From positions 1 to 23,253 of the IMG/VR virus record IMGVR_UViG_3300017788_000181: DNA of 23,253 nucleotides; one strand, written 5' to 3'. Position 1 is the first letter of the stretch; every line of letters begins with the position of its first letter. This document shows, piece after piece, positions 8,691-16,361 of this stretch. Below the pieces are notes generated by a model that saw only the letters and a list, made by a program, of their open reading frames with translations, did not search any database and was not told the origin of the DNA. Source of the stretch: a virus. The translations under genes and the position numbers were made by a program.

Positions 8691-9107
8691 GTGACTTGGA
8701 TATTTGAAGAAAAAATTATTGAAACACTACCAGAAGACGTTGTTGGTTTCGTATATATGATAACCAACAAGTTAACTGGACGAAAATATATAGGCAAAAA
8801 ATTATCTAAATTTAAAAAAATCAGGTTAAAAACATCAAGGCTCAAAAACGGCACTAAAAAGAAATCTAAAATAAGATATGAAATTGATAGTGACTGGCAA
8901 ACTTATTATGGCTCAAACACGGTATTATCAGAAGAAGTAAAAACAACAGGTTCAGAAAATTTTCATAGGCAAATATTAAGGTATTGTTATTCAAAGAACG
9001 AACTAAACTACTGGGAAGCGAAGTATCAATTTGATTACGGTGTTTTACTCAGTGGTGATTGGTACAACGAATGGATATCGGTCAAAGTTCGTAAATTGAA
9101 GATTTAA
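8691..9107 (+). CDS. GIY-YIG family endonuclease (free-standing, homing type)
   Basis: A small protein (138 aa from the GTG at 8691) built around one GIY-YIG nuclease domain. The first motif reads GFVY (residues 19-22) and the second KYIGKK (32-37). The likely metal-binding glutamate is E109 in 'YWEAKYQFD', a common ending for this phage subfamily. A basic stretch (residues 36-62) and 'SDWQTYYGSNT' lie between. No separate DNA-binding domain is visible, as in other short phage members. Such genes often sit beside conserved phage genes and spread by cutting alleles that lack them; here the neighbour is gp46. TTG at 8688 is an alternative start. There is no Shine-Dalgarno sequence, and a TATAAATA ends four bases before the GTG. 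Confidence 0.8.
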   Translation: MTWIFEEKIIETLPEDVVGFVYMITNKLTGRKYIGKKLSKFKKIRLKTSRLKNGTKKKSKIRYEIDSDWQTYYGSNTVLSEEVKTTGSENFHRQILRYCYSKNELNYWEAKYQFDYGVLLSGDWYNEWISVKVRKLKI

Positions 9108-9117
9108 TTCATCATGG

Positions 9118-9550
9118 TTTAATAGCGACGCACCGCACATCTGCGAAATCTACAGGCAAACACAAAACAGTAAATGGCTAGCATCGGCCTAATTTCGGAT
9201 GCCCTAAAACTGGACCGCCGGGTCACAGGGAATGGAAACCTCGTCGCTGTTACGAGAACTCAATCACTATCCTTGACAGGACGTAGATCGCTAATCCCGC
9301 GGTTTGATTGTTTGAACAGGAATTATGGGTAAAAAGACGCGATAGAGATATCGCACGGTTATATTGAAGGACAGCATTAGCAATATAGCCCGCCGTTGTA
9401 AGAAAGACTGGATGAGTAGGTACCGGACAACCGCCTACGTTACATTTCCTGAGTTGAAAAATTCAGATGTTGTTGTAGTCCCTATGCTGTGTGGTGGTCA
9501 ACTCAGATGAAACACCATAGAAGTCGTAGTGTATCACTACGATTTTTTTT
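9118..9550 (+). ncRNA. Candidate large structured non-coding RNA, part I (ends at a terminator)
   Basis: No reading frame of useful length exists here on either strand, and GC is higher than in flanking genes (34 of 60 bases in 9181-9240). Visible helices are: a domain-closing helix 9120-9130 with 9242-9252 (11 bp, one G-U); hairpin 9134-9137/9142-9145; 9261-9266 with 9305-9310; hairpin 9339-9344/9349-9354 capped by a GAGA (GNRA) loop; 9357-9366 with 9381-9390 (10 bp, one G-U); 9416-9420 with 9434-9438, with an inner CGG/CCG; and 9449-9457 with 9498-9506 (9 bp, perfect). CTATG at 9482-9486, inside the last loop, can pair with CATAG at 9516-9520 outside it, a possible pseudoknot. The stretch ends in a strong plus-strand terminator. 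Its size and density recall the large phage RNAs GOLLD and ROOL, but I cannot confirm membership in either. No clear own promoter was found; the late promoter at 8679 is the nearest. Confidence 0.6.
9521..9550 (+). terminator. Intrinsic terminator inside the structured region
   Basis: TCGTAGTG (9524-9531) pairs perfectly with CACTACGA (9535-9542), followed by eight T (9543-9550). The stem can extend to A9521 by pairing with the T tract. This fixes the plus strand as the transcribed strand for the region to its left. Confidence 0.8.
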
Positions 9551-9770
9551 CGCCCTGCGTGGGCGAAAGGGAGGCAGTAATCTAGATGAATGGTATTAGG
9601 TTGGATCCTGGTTTTAGTATGTTCCTCTCGAAAAGATCGTCAAGTTAATCGCTGGAGCGAATAGCGACGAAGATTAACGCAGACGATAGCGGCGAGTACG
9701 CCGCTGATAGAACTACGGTCTAATAGAATAGAGATACGGTAGAACTTAAAATGGGTTGTATAAATGAACT
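9548..9770 (+). ncRNA. Structured region after the terminator, possible RNA part II
   Basis: The sequence stays non-coding and hairpin-rich past the terminator. Seen directly: hairpin 9548-9555/9561-9568 (8 bp); GGGAGG at 9569-9574 with CCTCTC at 9624-9629 (one G-U); a two-part helix 9636-9641 with 9682-9687 and 9644-9650 with 9672-9678 (6+7 bp), enclosing a small hairpin; and hairpin 9688-9694/9699-9705 (7 bp, loop AGTA). It may be the 3' part of one RNA reached by readthrough, or a separate RNA. Strand is inferred from part I. A TATAAATG at 9759-9766 is noted but unproven. Confidence 0.45.
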
Positions 9771-9787
9771 ATAGCGTCTAAAATTGA

Positions 9788-10006
9788 TCAAACAAATAGA
9801 TGACCAGTCTCGTTGGTTCTCTCTATGTTTTCCTTGATGATATCGTTAATGATATCACGATCTTGATATCCCATCTCAAAACCTTGGTCTATATTGACTC
9901 CACCTCGCATGTACCAGACTAGTTTGTATATGTATTTTCGTAGTGCTTTTGACTCCCGGTCGTAATCATCAATTAGTTTGATTACTTCCTCATTGGAAAG
10001 AGTCAA
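9788..10006 (-). CDS. Small conserved phage protein downstream of gp26 (possible baseplate/tape-measure accessory)
   Basis: A 72-residue, mostly helical protein that starts 5 bases after the gp26-like stop, so it belongs to the same minus-strand unit. The core 'YKLVWYMRGGVNIDQGFEMG' followed by 'RDIINDIIKENIERTNETG' resembles small proteins that I recall as a conserved companion of gp26 in aquatic T4-like phages. Its function is not established to my knowledge; a chaperone or assembly role for the hub or tape measure is only a guess from position. The start is TTG (10004-10006), giving MTLSNEEV; the nearby ATG is out of frame. No clear Shine-Dalgarno sequence is present. Confidence 0.65.
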   Translation of the reverse strand: MTLSNEEVIKLIDDYDRESKALRKYIYKLVWYMRGGVNIDQGFEMGYQDRDIINDIIKENIERTNETGHLFV

Positions 10007-10011
10007 AAGCG

Positions 10012-10854
10012 TTAGCCGAAAAAATTGGACATCTCAAAAACTAAGGGTGTTTGATAATCCTTTGTACATGACTCACACTGTAGATCTATTTTATTTGTGG
10101 GTGTGTTTGATTTAATCTCAGCGATAGCATCATTGACTGTATTCCATATGTCCCTATCACAGTTTTGGAAGAAGTCATTGATAAATTCAGAATTTTCCAC
10201 TACAGTGTGTGCGTCTAACTTGATGTAATTTATATTACCTGCAACACCTTCAACAGTGAGTTTGAGTAGATTTTTGAACATCTCTTTGAATTTTTCTAAC
10301 TTTTCTTCTTCTGAAAGATTATTTTGACCAACCATTTGTATTAGTCTTTGCTCTTCAAATGTTTTAATACTTCTGCCATTTAGGGTTTTATATGACTCCG
10401 GCTTCAAATTTATTAATAAATCTTTTATGTGAAGAGTTTTGTTCCAAGATGGCACAGTGTTGTACTTATCTAGCAATAGTTGAAGATCTAAGGTGTGTTC
10501 ATTCTTATGCTTACAGTGTGGACATAAACTGATGAAATCCATAGCGTTACCGTATGTTGCTAATCTTATCGCTATAAGAAGGTGATCTATATCACATACT
10601 GGTGTATGCCACGCATCTTTTATGTTTGGTATACAACTCTGAATAACATCTACTGTAGATTGACCGTTTAGTAGCGCATCTGGGGTTTTTAATGCCAGTT
10701 CATCACGGGCAGTCATTGCGAACACGGGATATTCGTTTGTTACAGTTTTGGATAGACTGCCATCTGGCCACCATTCACCGCGACTGGGTAGTTTGATGTA
10801 AAGTTGTGGTTGTCTATAGTATTTTTTCAGTGGATTGTCTATTTGTTCATTCAT
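10012..10854 (-). CDS. gp26: Baseplate hub protein gp26 (T4_baseplate family)
   Basis: The N-terminal half has the gp26-family pattern 'NPLKKYYRQPQLYIKLPSRG', 'YPVFAMTARDELALKTPDAL', 'LNGQSTVDVIQSCIPNIKDA' and 'LLIAIRLATYGNAMDF'. The protein is 280 residues, longer than T4 gp26 (208). It carries two Cys pairs, CPHC in the middle and CESC near the C-terminus, that could together bind one zinc ion, which T4 gp26 is not known for. It is expected in hub assembly or as a baseplate component. It is divergent from the probable tape-measure gene across a 52-base gap. I see no clear Shine-Dalgarno sequence or late promoter for it. Confidence 0.8.
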   Translation of the reverse strand: MNEQIDNPLKKYYRQPQLYIKLPSRGEWWPDGSLSKTVTNEYPVFAMTARDELALKTPDALLNGQSTVDVIQSCIPNIKDAWHTPVCDIDHLLIAIRLATYGNAMDFISLCPHCKHKNEHTLDLQLLLDKYNTVPSWNKTLHIKDLLINLKPESYKTLNGRSIKTFEEQRLIQMVGQNNLSEEEKLEKFKEMFKNLLKLTVEGVAGNINYIKLDAHTVVENSEFINDFFQNCDRDIWNTVNDAIAEIKSNTPTNKIDLQCESCTKDYQTPLVFEMSNFFG

Positions 10855-10906
10855 TGTAGTTCTGCTAAATATATGTACTTATCTTGTAGAAACAGTATAC
10901 TAAAAA

Positions 10907-13012
10907 ATGGCAGCACCTGATTCAGAAATAGCTCGATTTGCGGCAGCAATGGGATTAACTACAGCACAGGCTGAAGCAACTCTTAGATCATTGGCTAACT
11001 TAGCAAGGTCAACGGATACTACCACCAATGCCCAGAATGTTCAAACTCAGTCTATAAATAATCTTACTGCTACCCAACAGCGTTATATTTCTACTATTAA
11101 TGGTGCCATTGGTGTTGCTGGAAATTTAAATAGTACTTTGTTAAGTATGGCTGACAGCATGGCAGCAAGTACTAGTATTTTCTCACAGATAAAGCCAGCA
11201 TTATCTTTTCTTTCTACAACTGCTAGTACGATAGGTAAATATATTCCTGACGTATTGACCGGAATAGGAACAGGTCTAGGAGCATTTTTTGGTGGACCAG
11301 GTGGCGCGGCCGTTGGTAATAGACTTGGGTCATTGGTTGGCGGGGTTGTTGGAGGTGCTTTTGGTGAGTTAAATACAGGAGCAAAGGCTGTAGCTGAGTT
11401 GTACTTAGATCAAGGCGAAAAAGTAATGAATGCCTTTAATATGTTAAGTTCAACCGGTGTAACATTCGGTGCCAGTTTACAAAACATGTCCAGAGTTGTT
11501 AACAGTACAGGTGTTCCGCTTGAAATGTTAGCAAAAATCGCACAACAAAATGCTGAAAATCTTGCTGTTTTAGGTGGTGGAGTGAGTGGTGCTCTTGAAC
11601 GTGTGGCAAAAGCGGCTAGAAATGATCTAGGTCCGCAATTGGTAACATTGTACGGTGGCTTTACTAATCTAGGTGATGAATTGGCTGATTATTTGGCTAT
11701 GCAGCAACGCATAGGAGTACAAGAAAATTTATTGAGCAGTGAAAATATTGAAGGTACCAGAAATTATCTTTATGTTTTGAAAAATATATCTGATTTAACT
11801 GGTAAAAATGCTAAACAATTAAAAAATGAAATAGAGCAACGAAACAGAAATGTAGCAGCACAAAATTTCATGAACTCATTGGACGCAAAAGGCCGTGAAC
11901 AATATCTTGCGATGATGGCTCAAATTCCAAAAGGTATGGAAGGTGTTATGCAGGATATTATTATGGCTGCTGCTAGAGGACAAGAAGCGATAAGTCCAGC
12001 CTATAGACAACTTAGTGTCATGATGCCGGAAGTAACGCAAGCGATGACTCGTATGGCAAGCGGGCTAGGTAAAAGTAATGAAGAATTTGTAAAAATAATG
12101 GATGAATCTGGAAAAAGTTTAGTTAAAAGTGGTCAGATGTATTCAAAGGAATATGATCCTTTGTTTTTCTTGAAAGAACAAGGTGTGCTTTCGGCTAGTA
12201 TTATTGAAACAGCAAATACAATTCTTACGGATATTAACAGTAACGCGGGACGACTTCAAAAACTGGGAGAAACCCTTGGTAAACTATTAGAAGAAACTAA
12301 AAATTTAAAGGATAAACCTACTGATTTCGCAACGAGTGTGGCGGCAGTTGCTAACGCTCAGGCTAAATTAGGAGTATCTCTTAACAATTTAATGACAGGT
12401 ACAGATAAAGTTGAGGGCAAATTTTCCGAATTTGCCAATGTAGCTGGCAAATTAGTGAGTACAACTCAGAGTTATGTGGATGGATTAGACAGTATTGTTG
12501 CTAAAATTTTAGGTTTAAAACCAGAGTTGGAGAAAAAGGACGAACGCGGACGAGGCGGATATGAATCCTCGCAGAGACTTAGATCCGCTATTCAAACGGA
12601 GGAATTAGCACTACGTGAGTTTGAATTACAAAAAATTAAAGCTGAGAGAGAATTGGCCATAGAACAATCTAGAGGGAATATCGGAAGCGTAGATATATTA
12701 AAAAAACAAATTTCTGATTTAGACACGTATTTAACTGAATCTAGAGAAAAATTGCAGGAATTGAAAGAAAAACGAGATCAGTTACAAAATTCAACGCAGG
12801 GAAGTACTGGTAATAATACAACTGGTTCAACCACCAGCAATGTTGTAAGTAGTGTTTCAACTATACCCAATGACTCTTCTGATAGTGAATCTAAATCATA
12901 TACTATGTTTGAACGTGCCCTACAAGAACAAAACACTGTATTGACGGATTTAGCACAAAGTGTAATCAGTCAAGGCGAGCAAATTAGAAGAGCAGTAGAT
13001 AGAATGGCATAA
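10907..13012 (+). CDS. Probable tail tape-measure protein (gp29-like)
   Basis: A 701-residue, mainly helical protein. The N-terminal 90 residues are Ala/Thr/Gln-rich. Around residues 115-155 lies a hydrophobic Gly/Ala-rich block, including 'GTGLGAFFGGPGGAAVGNRL' and 'GSLVGGVVGGAFGE', of the kind found in tape-measure proteins that form pores in the host membrane. A long helical region follows, then a strongly charged coiled-coil-like segment near residues 560-630 and a Ser/Thr-rich tail. T4 gp29 has 590 residues. Position between gp26 and the portal fits a tail or hub gene, but no diagnostic motif proves it; another internal virion protein is possible. The ATG at 10907 has no Shine-Dalgarno sequence, and a -10-like TATACT ends 5 bases before it. 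Confidence 0.5.
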   Translation: MAAPDSEIARFAAAMGLTTAQAEATLRSLANLARSTDTTTNAQNVQTQSINNLTATQQRYISTINGAIGVAGNLNSTLLSMADSMAASTSIFSQIKPALSFLSTTASTIGKYIPDVLTGIGTGLGAFFGGPGGAAVGNRLGSLVGGVVGGAFGELNTGAKAVAELYLDQGEKVMNAFNMLSSTGVTFGASLQNMSRVVNSTGVPLEMLAKIAQQNAENLAVLGGGVSGALERVAKAARNDLGPQLVTLYGGFTNLGDELADYLAMQQRIGVQENLLSSENIEGTRNYLYVLKNISDLTGKNAKQLKNEIEQRNRNVAAQNFMNSLDAKGREQYLAMMAQIPKGMEGVMQDIIMAAARGQEAISPAYRQLSVMMPEVTQAMTRMASGLGKSNEEFVKIMDESGKSLVKSGQMYSKEYDPLFFLKEQGVLSASIIETANTILTDINSNAGRLQKLGETLGKLLEETKNLKDKPTDFATSVAAVANAQAKLGVSLNNLMTGTDKVEGKFSEFANVAGKLVSTTQSYVDGLDSIVAKILGLKPELEKKDERGRGGYESSQRLRSAIQTEELALREFELQKIKAERELAIEQSRGNIGSVDILKKQISDLDTYLTESREKLQELKEKRDQLQNSTQGSTGNNTTGSTTSNVVSSVSTIPNDSSDSESKSYTMFERALQEQNTVLTDLAQSVISQGEQIRRAVDRMA

Positions 13013-13015
13013 ATA
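13008..13015 (+). promoter_or_regulatory. Late-type promoter for portal gene 20 (CATAAATA)
   Basis: CATAAATA overlaps the TAA stop of the preceding gene. Predicted start near 13021 gives a 10-base leader containing AGG before the ATG at 13031. Confidence 0.55.
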
Positions 13016-13030
13016 AGTAGAGGTTTATTC

Positions 13031-16012
13031 ATGACTTGGAAAAAATATTTTCGTGTAGCAAATCTATCGGGTTCAGTAAGTCCGATAAATGGCTCAAGTG
13101 GCAATCACTTTACTTATAGAAACTATCAAAGCAATCTGCCTGATGTTTACATTGGTCATCCAAATCGTATTGAGCGATACAATCAGTACGAACAGATGGA
13201 CATGGACAGTGAAGTAAATGCCGCCCTGGATATTTTGAGTGAATTCAGTACGCAAATCAACAAAGAAAATAGTTCAGCATTTCAATTCGTTTGGAAAGAA
13301 AAGCCAACCGACAACGAAATAAAAATTATTAAAGAACAACTAAATCAGTGGGTAAGTTTAAACGAACTAAACAAACGCATATTCAAAATTTTCAGAAACA
13401 CAATCAAGTACGGCGATCAAGTTTTTATTAGAGATCCAGAAACATTCAAGTTGTTCTGGGTTGAAATGAGTAAAGTTGTTAAAGTAATTGTAAATGAGGC
13501 CGAGGGTAAAAAGCCAGAGCAATACATCGTCAAAGAACTTGCGCCAAATTTTGAAAATTTAACTGCTACAGCAATAAACAGTAGTGACGTTAGCGTTAAT
13601 CATCCACAGGTCGGTGGACCAAATGGTGCCTATATACAACCAAAGTCACCATATAGCGGTGGTAGCAGATTTAGTAAAGCACAAAACGAACAGGCGATAA
13701 ATGCTGAACATATAGTACATCTCAGTTTAACTGAAGGTTTAGATTTCAGTTGGCCGTTTGGTAATAGTGTACTTGAAAACGTATTCAAAGTTTTCAAGCA
13801 AAAAGAATTACTAGAAGATGCCATCATCATCTACCGTGTACAGCGTGCTCCAGAGCGTAGAATTTTCTATATAGACGTAGGTAACATGCCGAGCCATATG
13901 GCTATGGCATTCGTTGAACGTGTTAAAAATGAAGTACATCAGCGTAGGATACCAACACAAACTGGTGGCGGTCAAAACATGATGGACGCAACCTATAATC
14001 CATTGTGTCTTGATTTGGGAACAGTAATACCTTTACTTGATGGCAGAAAATTAACGTTAGAGGAAATAATTGAAGAATTCAATGAAGGTAAAGAAAACTG
14101 GACTTATAGTTGTGATCCAGATACAGGTAAAATAGTTCCTGGTGTTATTAATTGGGCGGGTATAACTAGGAAAAATACTGAGGTTCTGGAGTTAACATTT
14201 GATAATGGACAGACATTGATTTGTACTCCTGATCATAAAATACCTGTGTTCGGTAAAGGATTTGTGGAAGCAAAGGATATTACTCCAGAAGATAGTTTGA
14301 TTGCTTTTAATGTAAAAAACAAAAAGATATCAAATAATGGTGGTGAATATCAGCAAGTATGGGACCATGAGAAAAAAGAGTGGGTCTGGACACATCGTAT
14401 GATTGGTGAGTTTTTCAGAGATTTAGGAAAACATCAAGAATTTACATATTTGCCAGAAAATGTTACTTCTGTAAAAAATGTAATCCATCACAGAAATTAC
14501 GATAGATTTAATAATGATCCTAGAAATTTAACATACATGAATAAGCAAGATCATATATTGTATCATGCTTCAATGAAAAAAGATTTTTGGGAAAATATTT
14601 CTGATGAATATCGTGCCCAGATGATTGGTAAGATTTCAGAAACTACCAAAAATAACTGGAAAAACATGAGCGAAGAGCAAAGGCAAATTGCTTTATGGAA
14701 ATTACATTCAGCCAGAGAACATGGCATTTGGCTGAGACAAAATGATCAAAATACCAAGGATCAATATAAAGAAAAAATGCGTGCTGCCAGAAAGAAATAT
14801 TTTTCTGAACATCCAGAAGCATTAGATCAAGCAATTAAGAATTGCGAGAACAGAGTAAAAATTAAAAATCAACCTCTGAATGTAACATTTGACATGTTAC
14901 AAATAGTAGCAAAATATGTAAAAGATGGAGTAAAAAATAAAAATAAGGTTATAGAACTTTGTGATAATAATCAAGATTTATTAAAATTAGTAAAAGAAAA
15001 TAACTCCGAGTCCTTTGACTATAAGAATTCACAGTGTAAAATAGATTTTACTAAATTTGGTTATAATAAATTAGATCATTTGATTTCTAAGTTTGGATAT
15101 ACAAATTGGAAAAAATTTGTAAAAGAAATAGATAATTTTAATCACCGAGTAGTTAAAATAACAAAAATTCAAAATAGAGACACAGGTACTATAACTATTG
15201 ATGGGCTTGAAAGGTGGCATAACTATCATACATTTGCTATTGATAGTGGTATATTCGTTAAGAACTCTACAAATGAAGATTATTTCTTCCCACAAACCGC
15301 TGATGGTCGTGGTAGTAAGGTTGATACTCTTCAAGGTGGTACTAATCTAGGTGAAATTACAGACTTACACTTCTTCACTAATAAACTATTTCGTGGATTG
15401 AGAATTCCAGCCAGTTATCTACCAACTGGGTTGGACGATGGCACTAGTAATCCAAACACATTCAGTGATGGAAGAGTTGGAACGGCCCTAATACAGGAGT
15501 GGCGTTTTAATCAATACTGTATCAGATTACAGCGTTCAGTTGCTGAAAAATTAGATCAAGAGTTCAAGATGTTTATGCGTTGGCGTGGCATAAACATTGA
15601 TGGCTCATTATTTGAACTTCAGTTCAACGAGCCACAGAACTTTGCCAGTTATCGTCAAGCAGAAGTAGACAGTGCTCGTATTACCAGTTTCACACAGTTG
15701 GAAGCATATCCATACTTAAGTAAACGATTCTTGATGTCTAGATTCCTAGGATTAACTGAAGAAGAAATGTCCGAGAATGAAAAGTTATGGGAACAAGAAC
15801 AAGGGAACGCTGATGCTGCTAAACCAGATGCTGTTGGACTAAGAAGTGTGGGTATTAGTCCAGGTGGACTGGATATGGGAATTGAGGCAGCAGAAATGGC
15901 AGGAGCACCACCGCCAGAAGGTGGCGAAGGTGAAGGAGCAGCACCGCCAGGTGGCGGTGGCGGAGCAGTACCGCCATTACCACCACCAGGTCCAGTAGCA
16001 CCAGCAATGTGA
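13031..16012 (+). CDS. gp20: Portal vertex protein gp20, interrupted by an intein
   Basis: gp20 forms the dodecameric portal through which DNA enters the head and on which head assembly starts. The host part shows T4 portal motifs: 'NRIERYNQYEQMDMDSEVNA', 'ERRIFYIDVGNMPSHMA', 'VERVKNEVHQRR', then 'MMDATYNPL' | intein | 'STNEDYFFPQTADGRGSKV' and 'GGTNLGEITDLHFFTNKLFR'. Removing residues 326-745 leaves about 573 residues, close to T4 gp20 (524). The intein lies exactly inside the conserved 'YNPxS..(E/D)DYFFP' block. The C-terminus is a Pro/Gly-rich tail ('GAAPPGGGGGAVPPLPPPGP') that T4 does not have. Splicing is required to make a working portal. A small head gene follows, overlapping only through the shared late promoter region. 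Confidence 0.95.
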   Translation: MTWKKYFRVANLSGSVSPINGSSGNHFTYRNYQSNLPDVYIGHPNRIERYNQYEQMDMDSEVNAALDILSEFSTQINKENSSAFQFVWKEKPTDNEIKIIKEQLNQWVSLNELNKRIFKIFRNTIKYGDQVFIRDPETFKLFWVEMSKVVKVIVNEAEGKKPEQYIVKELAPNFENLTATAINSSDVSVNHPQVGGPNGAYIQPKSPYSGGSRFSKAQNEQAINAEHIVHLSLTEGLDFSWPFGNSVLENVFKVFKQKELLEDAIIIYRVQRAPERRIFYIDVGNMPSHMAMAFVERVKNEVHQRRIPTQTGGGQNMMDATYNPLCLDLGTVIPLLDGRKLTLEEIIEEFNEGKENWTYSCDPDTGKIVPGVINWAGITRKNTEVLELTFDNGQTLICTPDHKIPVFGKGFVEAKDITPEDSLIAFNVKNKKISNNGGEYQQVWDHEKKEWVWTHRMIGEFFRDLGKHQEFTYLPENVTSVKNVIHHRNYDRFNNDPRNLTYMNKQDHILYHASMKKDFWENISDEYRAQMIGKISETTKNNWKNMSEEQRQIALWKLHSAREHGIWLRQNDQNTKDQYKEKMRAARKKYFSEHPEALDQAIKNCENRVKIKNQPLNVTFDMLQIVAKYVKDGVKNKNKVIELCDNNQDLLKLVKENNSESFDYKNSQCKIDFTKFGYNKLDHLISKFGYTNWKKFVKEIDNFNHRVVKITKIQNRDTGTITIDGLERWHNYHTFAIDSGIFVKNSTNEDYFFPQTADGRGSKVDTLQGGTNLGEITDLHFFTNKLFRGLRIPASYLPTGLDDGTSNPNTFSDGRVGTALIQEWRFNQYCIRLQRSVAEKLDQEFKMFMRWRGINIDGSLFELQFNEPQNFASYRQAEVDSARITSFTQLEAYPYLSKRFLMSRFLGLTEEEMSENEKLWEQEQGNADAAKPDAVGLRSVGISPGGLDMGIEAAEMAGAPPPEGGEGEGAAPPGGGGGAVPPLPPPGPVAPAM
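14006..15265 (+). mobile_element. Intein with HNH endonuclease in the portal gene (420 aa)
   Basis: The element starts at Cys326 ('CLDLGTVIPLLDGRKLTLEE') after YNPL and ends at Asn745 before Ser746, the expected nucleophiles for splicing. Block B is TPDH (residues 399-402). The C-terminal blocks read 'HNYHTFAIDSGIFVKN', so the usual penultimate His is Lys. Between the splicing halves lies an HNH nuclease: 'VIHHRNYDRFNNDPRNL' (His pair at 486-487) followed by 'DHILYH', then a helical basic region that probably binds DNA. The inserted DNA is more A-rich than the portal gene around it, as expected of a transferred element. The endonuclease looks intact, so the intein may still be mobile. Confidence 0.92.
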
Positions 16013-16018
16013 TAAATA
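16011..16018 (+). promoter_or_regulatory. Late-type promoter (GATAAATA) overlapping the gp20 stop
   Basis: GATAAATA begins inside the TGA of gp20. The expected start, six bases after the last A, is 16024, exactly the A of the next ATG. The resulting message would be leaderless. Confidence 0.5.
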
Positions 16019-16023
16019 ATATT

Positions 16024-16257
16024 ATGATTTTGAATGAATTATTAGAACCAACGCCTAGTGGCTACAGATCAGAGAAAGAGGATAACACTTCTATAAAATT
16101 GTCTGATACTAGAAAGTTACGTCTGTCACTGGATAGACTCAATAAACTTCGTAAGATGAATGACACTAGAAAACTTGAACACGAGTTGAAGTTGGATAAA
16201 TTATCAAAGCAATATAAGCCTGCTGCTGCTCCTGGCGGTGGTTTGGGTGGAATGTAA
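16024..16257 (+). CDS. Small prohead protein, gp67-like by position
   Basis: A 77-residue protein between portal and acidic core protein, the place of gp67 (80 aa) in T4. It begins MILNELLEPTPSGY, has a basic helical middle ('LSDTRKLRLSLDRLNKLRKM') and ends in an Ala/Pro/Gly tail (APGGGLGGM). The strong acidity typical of T4 gp67 is not seen, so the link rests on order and size. A GTG at 16009 would add five residues and overlap the gp20 stop. I prefer the ATG because the late promoter's predicted start coincides with it. A terminator follows 21 bases downstream. Confidence 0.6.
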   Translation: MILNELLEPTPSGYRSEKEDNTSIKLSDTRKLRLSLDRLNKLRKMNDTRKLEHELKLDKLSKQYKPAAAPGGGLGGM

Positions 16258-16278
16258 ATATCCATACATAAAAACAGC

Positions 16279-16307
16279 AAAAAGTGCTCATTATGAGCAC
16301 TTTTTTT
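16279..16307 (+). terminator. Intrinsic terminator after the portal unit
   Basis: AAAAAGTGCTC (16279-16289) pairs with GAGCACTTTTT (16295-16305) around an ATTAT loop, followed by a T run. It separates the portal transcript from the scaffold operon. Confidence 0.85.
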
Positions 16308-16315
16308 CTATATGG

Positions 16316-16323
16316 TGTAAATA
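16316..16323 (+). promoter_or_regulatory. Possible late promoter of the scaffold-capsid operon (TGTAAATA)
   Basis: TGTAAATA keeps the TAAATA core and lies between the terminator and the acidic core gene. The leader would be about 33 bases with AGGA (16351-16354) before the ATG. It matches the consensus less well than the ATAAATA copies. No better candidate exists before genes 21, 22 and 23. Confidence 0.35.
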
Positions 16324-16361
16324 ATTATACTTAATTGGATATTTTTATAAAGGAATAAAAA

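Noticed and set aside
9150-9440. tmRNA or RNase P RNA resemblance (short open tag GCAAACACAAAACAG then TAA; AGACTGGATGAGTAGGTACC; TAGATGAATG)
   Set aside because: No tRNA-like acceptor end or CCA partner, no RNase P core (GAGGAAAGTCC and its partner), and the matches are short and in the wrong order.
9400-9485. Group I intron core (AGACTG near 9406 with TAGTC near 9476 as P7)
   Set aside because: The pairing is only four to five bases, the flanking P3, P4 and P6 elements cannot be recognised, and no exons of one gene lie on both sides. A covariance search is needed before claiming it.
9759-9766. TATAAATG as a late promoter reading right
   Set aside because: One mismatch at the last position, and only genes on the opposite strand follow for more than 1 kb.
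10864-10901. Promoters for the tape-measure gene (GCTAAATA at 10864; TATACT at 10896)
   Set aside because: The first has two mismatches at the 5' end and the second has no -35 element. Neither is good enough to list as a feature.
11053-11060. Perfect TATAAATA inside the tape-measure gene
   Set aside because: It lies within a coding region with no gene start nearby. It shows that chance matches occur and limits confidence in the other copies.
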